The position numbers were made by a program, and so were the translations under genes. Below, in pieces: positions 10,531-23,800 of a DNA stretch of 64,000 nucleotides. The DNA is taken from assembly GCF_028583425.1 (NCBI RefSeq), contig NC_072800.1:8135001-8199000 (forward strand). Reading direction: 5' to 3'. Position 1 is the first letter of the stretch. Every line of letters begins with the position of its first letter. This DNA comes from Eublepharis macularius. Lineage: Eukaryota; Chordata; Lepidosauria; Squamata; Eublepharidae. The notes beneath the pieces were generated by a model that saw only the letters and a program-made list of their open reading frames with translations, made no database searches and was not told the origin of the DNA.

Positions 10531-13500
10531 CACAGAATCACAGAGTTGGAAGGGGCCATACAGACCTTCTAGTCCAACCCTATGCCCAATGCAGGATGAG
10601 CCTAAAGCATCCGTGACAAATATTCATCCAGCCTCTTCTTGAAAACTGCCAGTGAAGGGGAGCTCACCACCTCCCTAGGCAGCTGATTCCACCTTTGAAC
10701 TACTCTGACCCGTGAAAAAGTTTTTCCTAATATCCAGCCGGTACCTTTGTGCATGTAAGTTAAGCCCATTGCTTCGAGTCCTATCCTCTGATGCCAACTG
10801 GAACAGCTCCTTGCCCTCCTCCAAATGACAGCCTTTCAAATATTTAAAAAGAGCAATCATGCCCCCCCCTCAATCTCCTTTTCTCTAAACTAAACATTCC
10901 CAAGGCCTTTCCTCGTAGGGCTGTCTCCAGACCCCTGATAATTCTCATTGCTCTCTTCTGCACTCTCTCCATTTTGTCCACATCCTTTTTGAAGTGAGGC
11001 CTCCAGAACTACACACAGTACTCCAGGTGCGGCCTGACCAAGGCAGTATAGAGAGGGACTATGACCTCCTGCAATTTCGATGCAATGGCCCTTTTGATAC
11101 AACCCAAGACTGAGTTTGCCTTTTTTGCCACCGCATCACACTGATTGCTCTTATTTAGTTTACAGTCAACTCTTACTCCAAGATCTCATTCGCATACACT
11201 ACTATCCAGAAGTGTATCCCCCATCCTGTATTTGTGCTTCACATTTTTGTGGCCCAGATGTAATACTGTGCACTTATCTATGTTGAATTGCATCCTGATC
11301 ACAACGACACACTTCTCTATTCAGGTGTATTCAGGTGTTGTTGAATTTTAACTGTAACTTCATGGGTGTTTGCCAATCCTCCCAATTTGGTATCATCAGC
11401 AAATTTAATGAGTAGCCCATTTACCGCTTTATCCAGATCATTGATACAAATATTGAAAAGTAGCGGGCCCAAAACCGAGCCCAGTGGCACCCCACTGAAC
11501 ACCTCCCCCCAATCTGATCAAACGCCATTGACCATCCCTCTTTGGGTGTGATCCTCTAACCAGTTCCCTATCCACCGCACTGTCCTATAGTCCAGTCCGC
11601 AATTTTCCAGTTTACCCATTAGAATGTCATGGGGGACCTTATCAAAAGCTTTACTTAAATCCACGTAAATCATGTCAACAGAGTTCCCGCGATCCAGTAA
11701 GCTCATCACTCAATCAAAGAAGGAAACCAGGTTGGTCTGACAAGATCTGTTGGGGACAAAACCATGGGGGATTCCGCATGATCAATTTTGATCGGACTTT
11801 CTGAGCAGTCATGCCGCGGTGGAGTCCTATGAATCCACTTCTCCCCGATTCCACATCCATTTTGTTTCGCACATTTCATCGGCTCAAAGTCCATCATGTG
11901 GAATTTTTGACAGGATAAAAATCGATTCCTCATCGCTTTTTCTGGGGGAAGTGTCGAATGATGCACATCTTCATTTTTTTTCCCTCCCAAAAAACGTTGC
12001 TACACATAAACGTTGCATCAAACCAACACATTAGAAAAAAAATTCTCACAAAAAAAGTTGCTACACATAGACGTTGCATCAAATAAACATATTGGATAGG
12101 CCAGAGCACTTCCCGCCGATATTGTGGAAGTATTGGCTATTGACATTTGGAGGGAAAATTGTTACCAATGACCCCGAGTATCTTTCCTGCTTTCTTCGTG
12201 AGCAGTGTGGTTTAGTGATAGGTGTTGTGTTGAGGACGGTCTCTTTCTCCCTCCATGAAATGCCTAGACCACTAGTTGAACGCTGAAGTCCCTCCATCAC
12301 ACTTTCACTCTACCTCAGAAGCTGTCAGCTGTCAGCGAGCAACAAGTAACAAATTTGGCATGTTGTAAAATGGACCCGTTATTGGTCAGCTGTTGTCATG
12401 TGACACAGGATATGTTTCTGCATAGATTTGTAGAAACGTTGCAACGTTTTTTTACATTTTTTTTTTAAAAAGGGGGGAAGGGAAAGGGTAGTGGGTGTAG
12501 CTTAGAAAACATGATTGGCCAATCAAATTAAGTTGATTCGAAGGGTGAGAGAAAAGGGCAAGGGTGGGGAGAACATCGGATAAAGAATTCCGCATGATTA
12601 AAATCCCTAATCTGCTGCGCATGGACAAATAAGTCGGGGGAAAGCAGGATGGAAAAAAACCGGACAAAACGTGCAGTGACTTCGAATCTGCTGCTAGGAT
12701 TACCTTCCCACGTGTGGAAACACAAGAAAAAATCGAGGTCATTTAGAAGCTGAAGCAGGGAAAACCAATCGTGCGGAATCACCCCATGTTGACTTCCCCA
12801 GATCACTAAGCGGTCCTTCAGATGCTTACAGATCAATCTCTTTAAAATCTGCTTGAATATCTTCCCAGTGACAGAAGTCAGACTGACTGGCCTGTAGTTT
12901 CCCGGGTCATCCATCTTCCCTTTCTTAAAGATTGGGATAACATTCACTTTTCACCAATGTTGTGGCACATCCCCAGTCCTCTAGGAGGCCTTGAAGATGG
13001 ACAGAGGCTCTGCAAGTTCTCTAGAAAGTTCTTTGAGCACTCTTAGGTGCACACCGTCCAGCCCAGAGGATTTGCATTTGTCCAGTGCAGACAGATGCCT
13101 CTCCACAACCTCTCTGTCAATGTTAACTAGCCCCCCAGGTGTCCTGTTATGTCTACTACCATCTCTAGATGGGCTCGAGTTCTTCAGGGAGAAAACAGAG
13201 GCAAAAAAGTCATTAAGCCTGTCTGCTTTTTCTCTGTCCTGCATCAGAGTTTCCCCTTCCACTCCCAACAGTGGTCCAATTGCCTCTTTTACCTTGCATT
13301 TGCTTCTGACATATCTGTGGAAGTTTTTATTGTAGTGAGCCCCCCTGGCCAGACCCAGCTCATACTGAGTTTTGGGTTCTCTGATGGCTGATCTGCAGTA
13401 CCAAGTAACCCTCATATATTCCTCTTTAGAGGTCTGTCCTTATCTCCCTGAACATTTCCTTTCTCTCCCTTTATTCTGGAGCTCTCTGTTCATCTACATC

Positions 13501-14075
13501 GGTTTCTTGGAGCCCTTACCATGTTTCCATCTTGCTGGAATAGTGAGGGCTTGAGCTTGCTGGAATAGTGAGGGCTTGTTTGAGAAGAGCCCACCCTTCA
13601 CTCACTCCTTTCCCTTCCAGCACACTCCCCCACGGAATGACTCTCATCAAGCCTCTTGAGTTCATTGAAGTTGACCCTACAAATATCTAACCTTCGTGTC
13701 TGGCTACGAAATTCCTTGGCCCCCCACAGCAACTGGAATTCAAGGAGGACATGGTCACTTCCCCCTAAGGTCCCCACCACCTTCATCTCATCTACCAAGT
13801 CTTCCCTGTTGGTTAATATCAAGTCTAGTATGGCCGAACCCCTTGTAGCTTCCTCCACCTTTTGAAAAAGGAAGTTATCGGCCAGGCAGGTCAGGAAATT
13901 GCGTGATTCATGACGCTTTGCTGAGCCTGTCTCCCAGCACACATTGGGGAAGTTGAAGTCACCCATAATTACAAGGTTCTGATGTCTGGATACTCTGCCA
14001 ATTTGTTCAAAGAGGGCAGCATCCATTTCTTCTCGCTGGTCAGATGATCTGTAGCAGATTCTAACAATACCCGTT
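10531..14075 (-). mobile_element. CR1 LINE, long copy, interrupted
   Basis: Minus-strand CR1 running from an endonuclease domain (about 14075-13598: [28 protein letters not shown]) through a linker (13415-12981) and reverse transcriptase (YRPVSLTSVTGKIF at about 12900; VDLSKAFDKVPHDIL near 11650; [11 protein letters not shown] near 11400) to the 3' end at 10531 with the terminal TGTGATTCTGTG-type repeat. The 1.0 kb transposon at 11767-12784 is inserted in the RT. The remaining ORF has many frame breaks, so it is an old, dead copy about 2.5 kb long without the insert. The ORF1 region is missing. Confidence 0.9.
11767..12784. mobile_element. TIR DNA transposon, non-autonomous, unassigned superfamily
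   Basis: A 1018 bp insertion in the CR1 reverse transcriptase. The left end begins GGGGGATTCCGCATGAT; the right end, read inwards on the minus strand, begins GGGTGATTCCGCACGAT (15 of 17 match). CATG flanks both ends (11763-11766 and 12785-12788), and CR1 sequence resumes on either side. No transposase ORF is present. Inside is a direct repeat of a GTTGCTACACATA-ACGTTGCATC unit (about 11995-12090), and a further ATTCCGCATGATT copy near 12589. I cannot place the TIR or the 4 bp target duplication in a known superfamily with confidence. Confidence 0.75.
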
Positions 14076-17000
14076 GTCAGTTGTAGAGGCGTGCTTAATT
14101 CCTAATACTTTCCCTGCTGAATTAATGACAATATGTCAAACTGATTCCCAAAGAAATATACTGTTCAAAGAAATATACTGTTCAATAGCTGTTCAATTCT
14201 GCTTATTTCAGCTGTAGAAAAAATTATTGATGTATGATAAATTATCATCATGCAAGTGAATCATGGAACACACTTTTTAGCACGGAAGGAACGTGGCAAG
14301 GTATGGAAAAAGTAACTGACCCCACACCACTTAGTTTGAAGCACAACCCAAATGCCAGGTCTTCAAGTGTTTGCATTTTTTTTTTAATCTCAGGAAGAGT
14401 ATTAGATGTTGTATAACACATCATTTCCTCCAAAGAATGGTAATTTTACTTGAACTTTGCCCCAAACGATTTTTCTATTGCATTTACTGTAAACCTCAGG
14501 TAACAATGGCCATGTGCACCAGGTCACCAAAGTATCACAAACAACGTATCTTCTCGCACTGGTCTATCTGGAGAAACCTGCTAAACCAGTTTAAAACATG
14601 ACTGTGAAATGAGTAAGTCTCTTCAATAATGTCTCCAAATATTGTACCTTTAACAGCAAAGCAGAGAGAAATGGTATGATTTGACCCACTGGGCAAATCT
14701 AAAAAAGGGATTTTTACAAGACTAATTCCACCATGAACAAACAAGACATTAAAGAAATCTGAATCTTTGTGATCAGATCATTCTTCTGTTAAAACAGCAT
14801 GAATTAAGAAAAGGATATTAACTGCAAGTATAAAAAGACAATATACAAGCTATGGAAAGAATCAAGCACCATTGTGAAATGAAGAAACACCACATCTCAT
14901 TAGGGTACTCTTATGTGCATGGGTAAGCCCATTTACAACAGTTCTCAAATATTTAGTTTTCAAAAGCAAACTCTTGTTCTCTTGGCAGTTTTGTGAACTT
15001 AATTGGTTTTTGGCAACTTTACTATCATTCTTTCTATGAACAGTACCAATGTGTAAAATTCTAGGGATGTCCATGTGCAAAATAGAGAAGTGAATTACAA
15101 AAACAAAGCAACATTCAAGACTGTCTGAGATTTTCCTCCAGAGAGAATTTTATTTCCAAAATAGCGTTATTTTAGACTATTTTCTCTCCAACTTCTGTAA
15201 GATGTTACTGAGATTGCAAAAAAGGTGTTTTCATCCAAACAAACAGAATCCTTGCTCATTGGGGTGAAAAAGGTTGTTTGTGGACAGATTTTTAGTGCCT
15301 AAATCTCATTTTTTTTAAAGGAACACTTAGGTCTACTATATTTGGCAGAGGAATTCATATTAAAATAGTAACTGTCTCCTATAGTTTTAATTGCTTTTCT
15401 TTTCCTTTTTTTTGTATGCATAAGTATTGCACAATTTGGGAAGAGGATTGCAAAGTTGAGAAGGAAACATAAGACCCAAATTAAAATTTCTTAAACAGTT
15501 GCCATCACTGGGTAGGCTTTCTGCTCTAAAAAGGCCCTTAATTAGCTCTACATTCTTGTGTTATCTTCTTCAGCTAGCCTCCCCACCCCGTTAAAAGTCC
15601 ACCACTTTAGCAACACTAATATGGCAATTTTATGCAAGCTCCACTGACCTCACTGGGAAAGATCTGAGAAGCCAATATTGTGCAGTAGCTAAATTACTGG
15701 ATTTAGATATGGAAGCTCCAGCTGTGAAGGTCACAGTGAAATCTTGGCCAACCTCCTTCTTACAAATTTAAGTTATCTCACAGAGTTGGTTGGAAGAAGG
15801 GAAAGATAAAAAACAACAAACACAGCTGCAGAGTGATGTCCTAGTCCTCCTGACATTATGATATACATTTTTACATATACACTTGTTGCAGATTTTAAAA
15901 AATTCATTTCTTTCCTTATTAGCATAATGCCATAGTTTAGAAGAGCTTTCTCTGAATGAAGGCTACATCAATGTTAAAGTTTTACACCTGAAGGGCAAAT
16001 GTTAAATATGAACTTTGCCCCAGGCAGAGCTCTCTACATCAACAAATCAAGATTTGTACAGTTCAGATTTATATACAGTGCTTAGCAGTGGAGTTGCATG
16101 TAACTCAAGAGCTCATATAATAGTGAAAATGGTTGATTAAGGCAACATGTAACTGACTAGAAAAATAGAGAACTGTACCTCCCCTCTCTATATGCACATC
16201 TTGTTGATTTGCCAAAAACTGATAACACTGATCTATTTCCAAATTGTCCTGGCCACTGGACAACATGTTATAGCTTTACTTTAAGGCGAGAGTTCATTCT
16301 GCATGTTGTAAAAGAATCCATCATATTTCCCACTGCTATGATCCTTCAAAGAGGCTGTTGTATCAAGCTATTTTGTTCAAAGCACTAGACTGATGTAGCA
16401 CACTGGGTCATGGGGACTTTGGCAACATTCATTTTTTAAAAAGAGGCCAGTTTAACAATTTTCCTTCGATTTTATTAGAAAAAAAGCAGCGGATCAACAT
16501 TACAATTCAAGAATCTAATCTAAATAGGAATGAGAGTGGAAAAGCCCTTCCAGGAATCATTCAGATGCCAGTTGCTTATTACCTGAATAAGCTACATTTT
16601 CGGGCTCTCTGATCATCGGAATCTGAGAATGAAAGCGTTATTGCTGTGAGAACAAAATACGACCCTTAGCAGTAGGCAGTTTGGCCTTGAAACACAATGG
16701 GCTGGATCCCGTGGATCCCTCCCACTAGCAGAGGGGCCTACCTCCAGCAGGTGGAGCTTTGACCAGATGCAAGACATTTTTGCAATGGAGGAAGGCTCCT
16801 TCTGCTGAAGTGAAGAACTACCGCTAGTAGAACAGATCCACAGCGTCTAACCCAGTCACAGTCAATTTAAAATAAATTTGAAATGCACTGGTAGTTCCTT
16901 AAGAACCAGTGACAGAACGTCAAACGGGCGGCTCATCCAAGTACAGCTGAAACAGCAAATCACAAAGTATGCTGGTAAACCTTCAGTTTTCAGACAATTA

Positions 17001-17749
17001 AAAATGCATTAGTTGTTCCAACAGCTCACAAGCCAACCAGAAAAGTTTTTTTTAAAAAAACTTGAACTGACATTCAAAGACCCAATTTTATTTAGGCTCA
17101 TGATTTCGTTTTTTGCCCAAAATAATTTCAGATCCACCAGGGGAAGGAAAATATATTAATGGACTACCACACAGTTGAACATAAAGCTGTTGTTCACTTG
17201 GATATTTTTTCCACTGAGGTAAAAAAACCTACATATAAATTTGATGCTTTTAAGTATTACAAACTGTACTTTCTATAGTTCTGATTTCTTTGCTCTAAAC
17301 CCTGTTTACACATTTCGTTGATTAATGATTTTTTGTTTGATGATGTTGTATCTGCTTCATTTATGTTTGTATCTAAGTTTGATATCTGGGTTATTAACAA
17401 TGCAAAAATCTTCATACCAGCACTTTTGGCCAAAATTACCACTGTACAAGCAAACTAGGTTAATGCCACTCTCCTGAGAGCATATTTCCTTGGTTACTTC
17501 TTGCTGGTCCCAATGTTCTATATTAGTTGATGAAAAATTTTCAATCTTGTAAACATCAGTGTTCCAATTCAACAAGGACTTATTCACTCCATGCCCTTGT
17601 CACCAAGATGGCTAGCTCACAGCTCTTGAAGACACAGAAGAGTCTATATCTAGCGGCTGAGAAACCTGGCAGCTTCTGCTTGCTACAGAAGGCTGCAGCC
17701 TGTTATATTTGCTGAGGTAGCCCAGTCAATCCTCCTCTTAGAAAACTTT
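14076..17749 (-). other. GALNT1: Probable GALNT1 3' untranslated region and flank
   Basis: Mostly AT-rich, apparently unique sequence directly downstream of the GALNT1 stop codon at 17750-17752, without any LINE, SINE or transposon that I could recognise. Candidate minus-strand AATAAA signals occur at 17092-17087, 16476-16471 and 15154-15149; which is used cannot be told from sequence. GALNT1 mRNAs in other vertebrates have long 3' UTRs, so extension to about 15 kb is plausible but inferred. Confidence 0.5.
17087..17092 (-). terminator. GALNT1: Candidate poly(A) signal AATAAA, proximal
   Basis: TTTATT on the plus strand about 660 bp downstream of the GALNT1 stop. One of three candidates; the others are at 16471-16476 and 15149-15154. 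Confidence 0.3.
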
Positions 17750-17896
17750 TCAGAGTGTTTCCGGAAGGGTAACATTACGAAGAAGCCATTGCTGAGAACG
17801 GTTCCCATTGCAGTCTCTGATGCTGGGCACCTGGCTGTCATCTTCTGTGGCTTTATCCAGGCACTGATTACTGTTCACATGCAACAGGGTTAATTT
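17750..17896 (-). CDS. GALNT1: GALNT1 last exon G (lectin domain, gamma repeat, stop)
   Basis: 147 bp; CAAAG acceptor. Encodes [20 protein letters not shown] through [15 protein letters not shown] and a TGA stop at 17752-17750. It holds the third ricin repeat with CLD and QQW motifs. The C-terminus LPETL differs from the recalled mammalian LPEIF. Confidence 0.97.
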   Translation of the reverse strand, partial: KLTLLHVNSNQCLDKATEDDSQVPSIRDCNGNRSQQWLLRNVTLPETL

Positions 17897-20800
17897 CTTT
17901 GTGGGGTGGGGAGGGAGATAAAAGAGAAGGTTTATATTAAAAGATCCAAAAACATTTCAAACAAGCAAATGTGATTGTAAAGCTTTCAAAGAAAAAATGA
18001 TTAGGTAACATTGTCAGTTAAGACTAGGGGTGTGTGCTTCGAGTTTCCGATTCGGAAAAAATGCCCGAATAGGACCCGATCTGTAAAGATTTGAGTTTTC
18101 TGAATCGGGGCCAGCATGCTGGCCCCGTTTTGGAACACCCAAACCAAAGCTTCCTGAAGCGATTCCGGTTGCTTTGGGGCGCTTTAAAGGGCCTTCTGGG
18201 CGTGCTGGAGGGGGAAGTTTAAAGGGAATAACGGTCCCCACACCGTTTGCTAATGGCACAGGGAGCCTGCTACTCTTTTAAGTTCTCCCCCCTCCCTCCA
18301 GCTGGCTGAAAATGGGAAGAGCTTAAAGGGTAGGAGGCTCTCTATGCCGTTTGCAAACGGGGCCTGGAGCCTTCTACCCTTTAAAGTTCTCCCCTTCTCC
18401 CTCCAGCCAGCTGGAAAGGGGAAGAGCTTAAAGGGTAGGAGGCTCTCCGTGCTGTTTGCAAACAGTGTGTGGAGACTGTTCACCCCTTCTCCCTCCAGCT
18501 GGCTGGAAAGGGGAAGAGCTTTGCCCCAGGGGGTGGGGTGGGGTCGTTTTCTCCCCCTCACTTCAGAATGCTCTGAATCTTTACGGAGCATACCGAAGCG
18601 AGCTAAATACCAGAATCCCAAAGTGGCTTGCTACTTCGGGATTCTGGTAATTCTAGATTCTTTTCATACCCAAAGCAGGAAACCTGAATTTTTTGGCAGT
18701 GCACACTCCTAGTTAAGACAATGACAAAGCATGATTTGCTGTTACATGATTCAGTCATACACGCTCTCTGCTCCCTTCCCTCAATGATGCTTTGACTTTC
18801 ATGGCAAACAATTTGTACTAGGCAAAGTATGGTTTATTCCAGAGATTATTGGAGGGGGGGGGGGGTGAGATTGGGAACGCAGCAGGATATTTGATATCAT
18901 CTCTTTTATTCCAGTCCACTTTAGAAACTAGCCCCAACCGTCAAAAGCAGCTTACAATATAGTGCAGGAGCTTTTATTTGAAAGAAACGGAGTCAAGCCT
19001 GATTAGCAAAAGCAGTGAGCCAGGTGATTCCCTGGACTGTAAAGACATATTCTTACAATTTAAGAGAAGAAAAAAAATTAAGCCTTCAATGAAACATTTT
19101 TGTGTACAGACTTAACATGAAAATACTTGAAGCTTCTACTACTATATTAAATTACTGATCAAACAAGCTGAAGAAATTTTTACTGTTTGAGGCTATGGAG
19201 AAGCAAAACAAACATTAGATATATTAAAGCCATTCATAAACTTAATCATATTTGCTCTGAAGTTGCTTCAGTTATGAAGGATGCATACAGGTATCATTCC
19301 TAGCACATATGATTGGTGATCAATAGAAGATCATGTCTGTATTCACATGAAACTGGAAGGACACAGCTCTGGTTTATACACTTTTGTAAATCATGAAACA
19401 AACACAAAACGTCTAAGCATCAGCCAAAGTCCTTCAGCTTCATTCCAACTCTTTAAAGCAGTGTTGCTAAGCAAGAGCTGTTCTCTTTAACAGATGCAAA
19501 TTATGACAAAGGATGGCCACATATATCAAGAGAAAATCTGGAAGAAATCTATCTGCCAGTAATATCTTAGCCGAGCTCTTATGTTCCCTTCCCAAGCTTG
19601 AGTGTGGTCATAAGCAACAGCCGAAGGACCAGTTCATGACAGAGATTGTTATTTTTGTTTATTTACTGATATTGCATTTTTGTGTTGATGCAAGCCTGTT
19701 TGGGTATAATATAAACATCTAACATTTATTGAATTTTCTAATGTCATGGCCTGCAAAAATGAGAAGACTTACCACGGGATCATATTCCCAAAGCTGATTG
19801 CCTTTTAAGTGATGGCATTTGAGCATTGTGACTGGGCCATTCAGTTTTGAGACATCTAAACACAAATCATCTGTTCGAATTTCTTTGTTGGCTGTGTACG
19901 AGAAAACCTTGATAGAAAGGAACATTTGGTTATTTTAAAATTTAAGAAATAAAGAAAAGACAGAAGTATTTGATTACTAAAGCACTGCATTCAACTTCAT
20001 GATTATGAAATCTAAACATTAAATTCATTCTTAATTTCCTGAACTGTAGAGGTACATATATCTAGAAAACAACTAGCCAACTAATAGCACAATATCACTT
20101 TCCTGTAAGTCCCACTGGATATATCTAAATAGGATTCTGAGTAGATCTGCTTAGGATGGCATTGTAAATCAGCGAACCCCTTACATACTAAGTTTCCCTA
20201 AGCAGGTGACCTGGCACTTGGGCATGTGTGTGAATGTATGAGCTCTGGATAGGGGAAAGTAGGCAGGAACTGACATGTGGGTGAAGTAGCACGAAGTTTC
20301 AAATTGGCCCTCCTTCTCCCTTTTTCTCTGGTATCAAATCAGTAGAATTTTTTCCTGGGTGCTGGCAGGCAGCTGAGAGCTAGACACGTGATCAAGAGAG
20401 AGCAGGGAGCCACAATGCTCTCCCCATCCCCAGTGTCATGACCGTGTACAGCCCTACCATGATTGTTGTGTGTTGAATGTCTAATGCTAACCTGTTGTAT
20501 TCTCTCCCTAGCCATGTTCTTTCCCTATTATAACTGTTATTTCTCCAGACAGGATGGGCCCCCTGGTATCTCACAGAAGTATGCATCTCCGAGCTAGAGA
20601 CAACCTTGGAGACTCCAGGCGCCGGCATTTGTTACTTTGCCCAGATGCTGGGAACCTAGTATTGTATACTCACTGTTTAGCTATAACTATAATGGGTTCT
20701 CACAGAACCAGTGCAACCCTGCACGCCAAAACGTAACCGTTGCTGGTACTCGGGAAAACTCAAGTATAACATTGACCTTTTGTTTTGAATTGTCACTTCT

Positions 20801-23800
20801 ATCAAGCTCCGTGATGGAGTTCAGACCTGAACTGTAAAATCCTGAATAAAGCCTTTTCTATTGGAACCAATGCGTGTTCACTGGAGAGGAACTGAGGGAT
20901 CTACCTGCCAGGAACTGACATCCAGAGCTCAAAGCAAAGAAAATAATGTGGAACTGCAAAGACAAGCTCAGGTCCTGGGGCTCTTGATGCTGCTGAAGAT
21001 TGGTGGTGGCTGGACAGTGGGACTTGGGAGTCTGTGCCTGTGGTTATTCCGTTTGTGCATGTGAGATACAGAACGGAGGGGGCAGGTCTCACTCAATTAT
21101 CTGCTTGCGTGTAGATTACTTCCTGCTTTCTGACTGTGGTACTGTTGTAATCTAGACTGTGTTACAATCCCTGCAGTGCAAATATCATATATAGATGTCA
21201 GTGCCTGGTGAAAGGGAACATGAAAGCCCCATAGCACTTATATAATTGGACCTTATTAAGCTGATGGCATTAGTTATAAAAACAACCCAGACTAACCTGA
21301 TCTTGACAGAGCTTGGAAGCTCTGTGTCCGTGAATACCATCCCTTTGCAAGCGGTAGGAGAGTGTGTTCTGTGCCTGTAATGTACTTATGTCCGGTCTGA
21401 ATTGCTTTATGCCCAGGATGAAGTGAGTTTTTTTACTCACGAAACGGGTTAATAATAATTGCCTGCACATTCCCGTCGGCATTTTTTAGATATTTATTCA
21501 AGTTCTTGGACTGTGAATGAACAACATCTTGCACAACTCCCTATCTACCGGCTTCCTTCACCATTATTGGCATTTTGCATTTTAAAGATTTGAATGAATT
21601 CCGGACAGTGAAGATTGATAATTTCATGTTTGAAAACGAATGGACTTTGTATTTTTGTACTTATACTGTATGATTAATTATGTATTTATTTACAATAGCA
21701 CTTTCGCACTTTGCACTTCAAAAATTTAAAAATTGAAAAAATATACAAAATTAATTCTATGCTTTGAGTATCCCTGGTCTTGTCGCTTCCTCTCCTCAGA
21801 GCTTGGAAGCTCAGCAGGGTTAGTACTTGGATGAGAGACCACCAAGGAAGATCGGGGCTGCTATGCAGTGGCAGGCAATAGCAAACTCCCTCTGCACATC
21901 CCTTGCATTGGAAACTCTTGAGGTAGAACTTTATGGGGTCACCATGAGTCACCATGAGTCTGGCAGCAAGCAGTGGAGGAATATTTGTAGCATATATTTT
22001 TTAAAAATTATTTTTTCCATTTTTTAAAAAGTTTTCTGTTTTCTGCCTTTTAAAATGCCCTGCCAATTTCTGATTGGCCTTTTACAGTACATAGCTGTAC
22101 TGGTGCAGCTATGTCCACTCATGCTGCATGGCAAGATCCTGACATACTTCCAGCCAAGCAGAACTAAGTATAATTAGCTGGGTCAGAATGTGGATGTGCC
22201 TCCTATTGAAAATAATGAAACTCAGATGGATGGTTTCCTATCTGCAGATATTTTCAATCTGCACTTCATCATTTTCAAAGAGATACACATTAACAGAACC
22301 TTGGCAACAGGGAGTTCCCTCTCGTCCTTGACATCTACTGCCCCACTCCAGAAAACAGTTTTGCAACCTTTTGCAAAGAGGAAAAGAAGTAGCCCCCCGA
22401 AAGAGAGATACCAACATACAGAAAATCCAGCCTCCAACCCTTGCCTCCCCCTTTCCTTGGCACTACTTAGAACCACTATGCTACATTAACTTTATAAAAG
22501 ACTTTTTTTAAAAAGGGAGAATAACCTTGTATCACTACAACAACATCTTATACTTCTTTACTCAATGAGTAATTAAATTGTGGGATTCACCACCTATGAA
22601 CGTGCTGATGACCAGGAGCACAGATGGATTTCAGAGGATTTCCAAAAGAGGATTTCACTGATTAATGGAAGATAGGTTCATGATCCCTAAAAGAAACGTG
22701 CACATCCAGAGCCAGTAAACCTCTGAACCGCAGTGCCAGGAGGAGAAGGCTCAGCCTCTTGGACAACTAGGTGGCAACAAGATGCTGGAACAACAACAAC
22801 AACAACAACAACATTCAATTTATATACCGCCCTTCAGGACAACTTAATGCCCGCTCAGAGCGGTTTACAAAGTGTGTTATTATTATCCTCACAACAATTA
22901 CTCTGTGAGGTGGGTGGGGCTGAGAGAACTCTGAGAGAGCTGTGACTAGCCCAAGGTCACCCAGCTGGCTTCAAGTGGAGGAGTGGGGAATCAAACCCAG
23001 TTCTCCAGATGAGAGACCTGCTGCTCTTAACCACTACACCAAACCAGCTGAATAGATGGAACAGTTGTCTGACTGAGTAGGACTCTTCTGTTCACTAAGA
23101 CCTTACGGCTAGGATAGGAAACTGTACTCAACTTTCTGGGCAGATATCACAATATTGCCTAGGTCTCTATAGAAGCTCTTGACCACCTCTGTCTTATGCC
23201 ACAAACATCTCTTCTTCCTCCTGCAGAACATGTTGGCTGCCTTACAACAGTTCAATCAGTATGTCAGGTAAGGTATTTTAACCAAATCAAACAGACATTA
23301 AAAGCCTTCTCTAAGGAAAGAAGTCAAAAACAGAACAGTAAAGTTCAGAATAAAATAGCCAGCACTGTTTGTTCAAAAATGCGTAACAGCTAAAAAGCTT
23401 TTTGAAAGCTCCATTATTGCCATTAACTATGAAGGCTAATATGGGAGAAACTGTGAATCACTCCCTAAATACCACACTATTAGTGCTATAAAGCAATAAA
23501 AGAGATACATTTAAAAAGTGGTACATTTTAATCTAATGAATACGTGAAGAACTTTATATTGTTACCTGATTGCCACCCATTCCATGACAGTTAAAAATTC
23601 CAACTTTTTCATTTTCTTTTCTTGCCATGTTATCCAGACATTGATTTGTTTCCACATTTCTTATCTGAAGACAAAGAAAAAAAATCAGCCCAATCTACTA
23701 ACTGAACATATTTACTAGGGGCGTGCCTAAAAATTCTAGCACCAAAAATTTGAATGGAAATCACTGTTTTGAATCATTACCAGGATTTTCTGGAACGGTA

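Noticed and set aside
14076-17749. miR-187 precursor or another microRNA near GALNT1
   Set aside because: The human neighbourhood has MIR187 downstream of GALNT1, but no match to the recalled mature sequence was seen.
21793-21870. 5S rRNA gene
   Set aside because: Only part of the 5S sequence is present and it runs straight into a SINE body, so it is a 5S-derived SINE.
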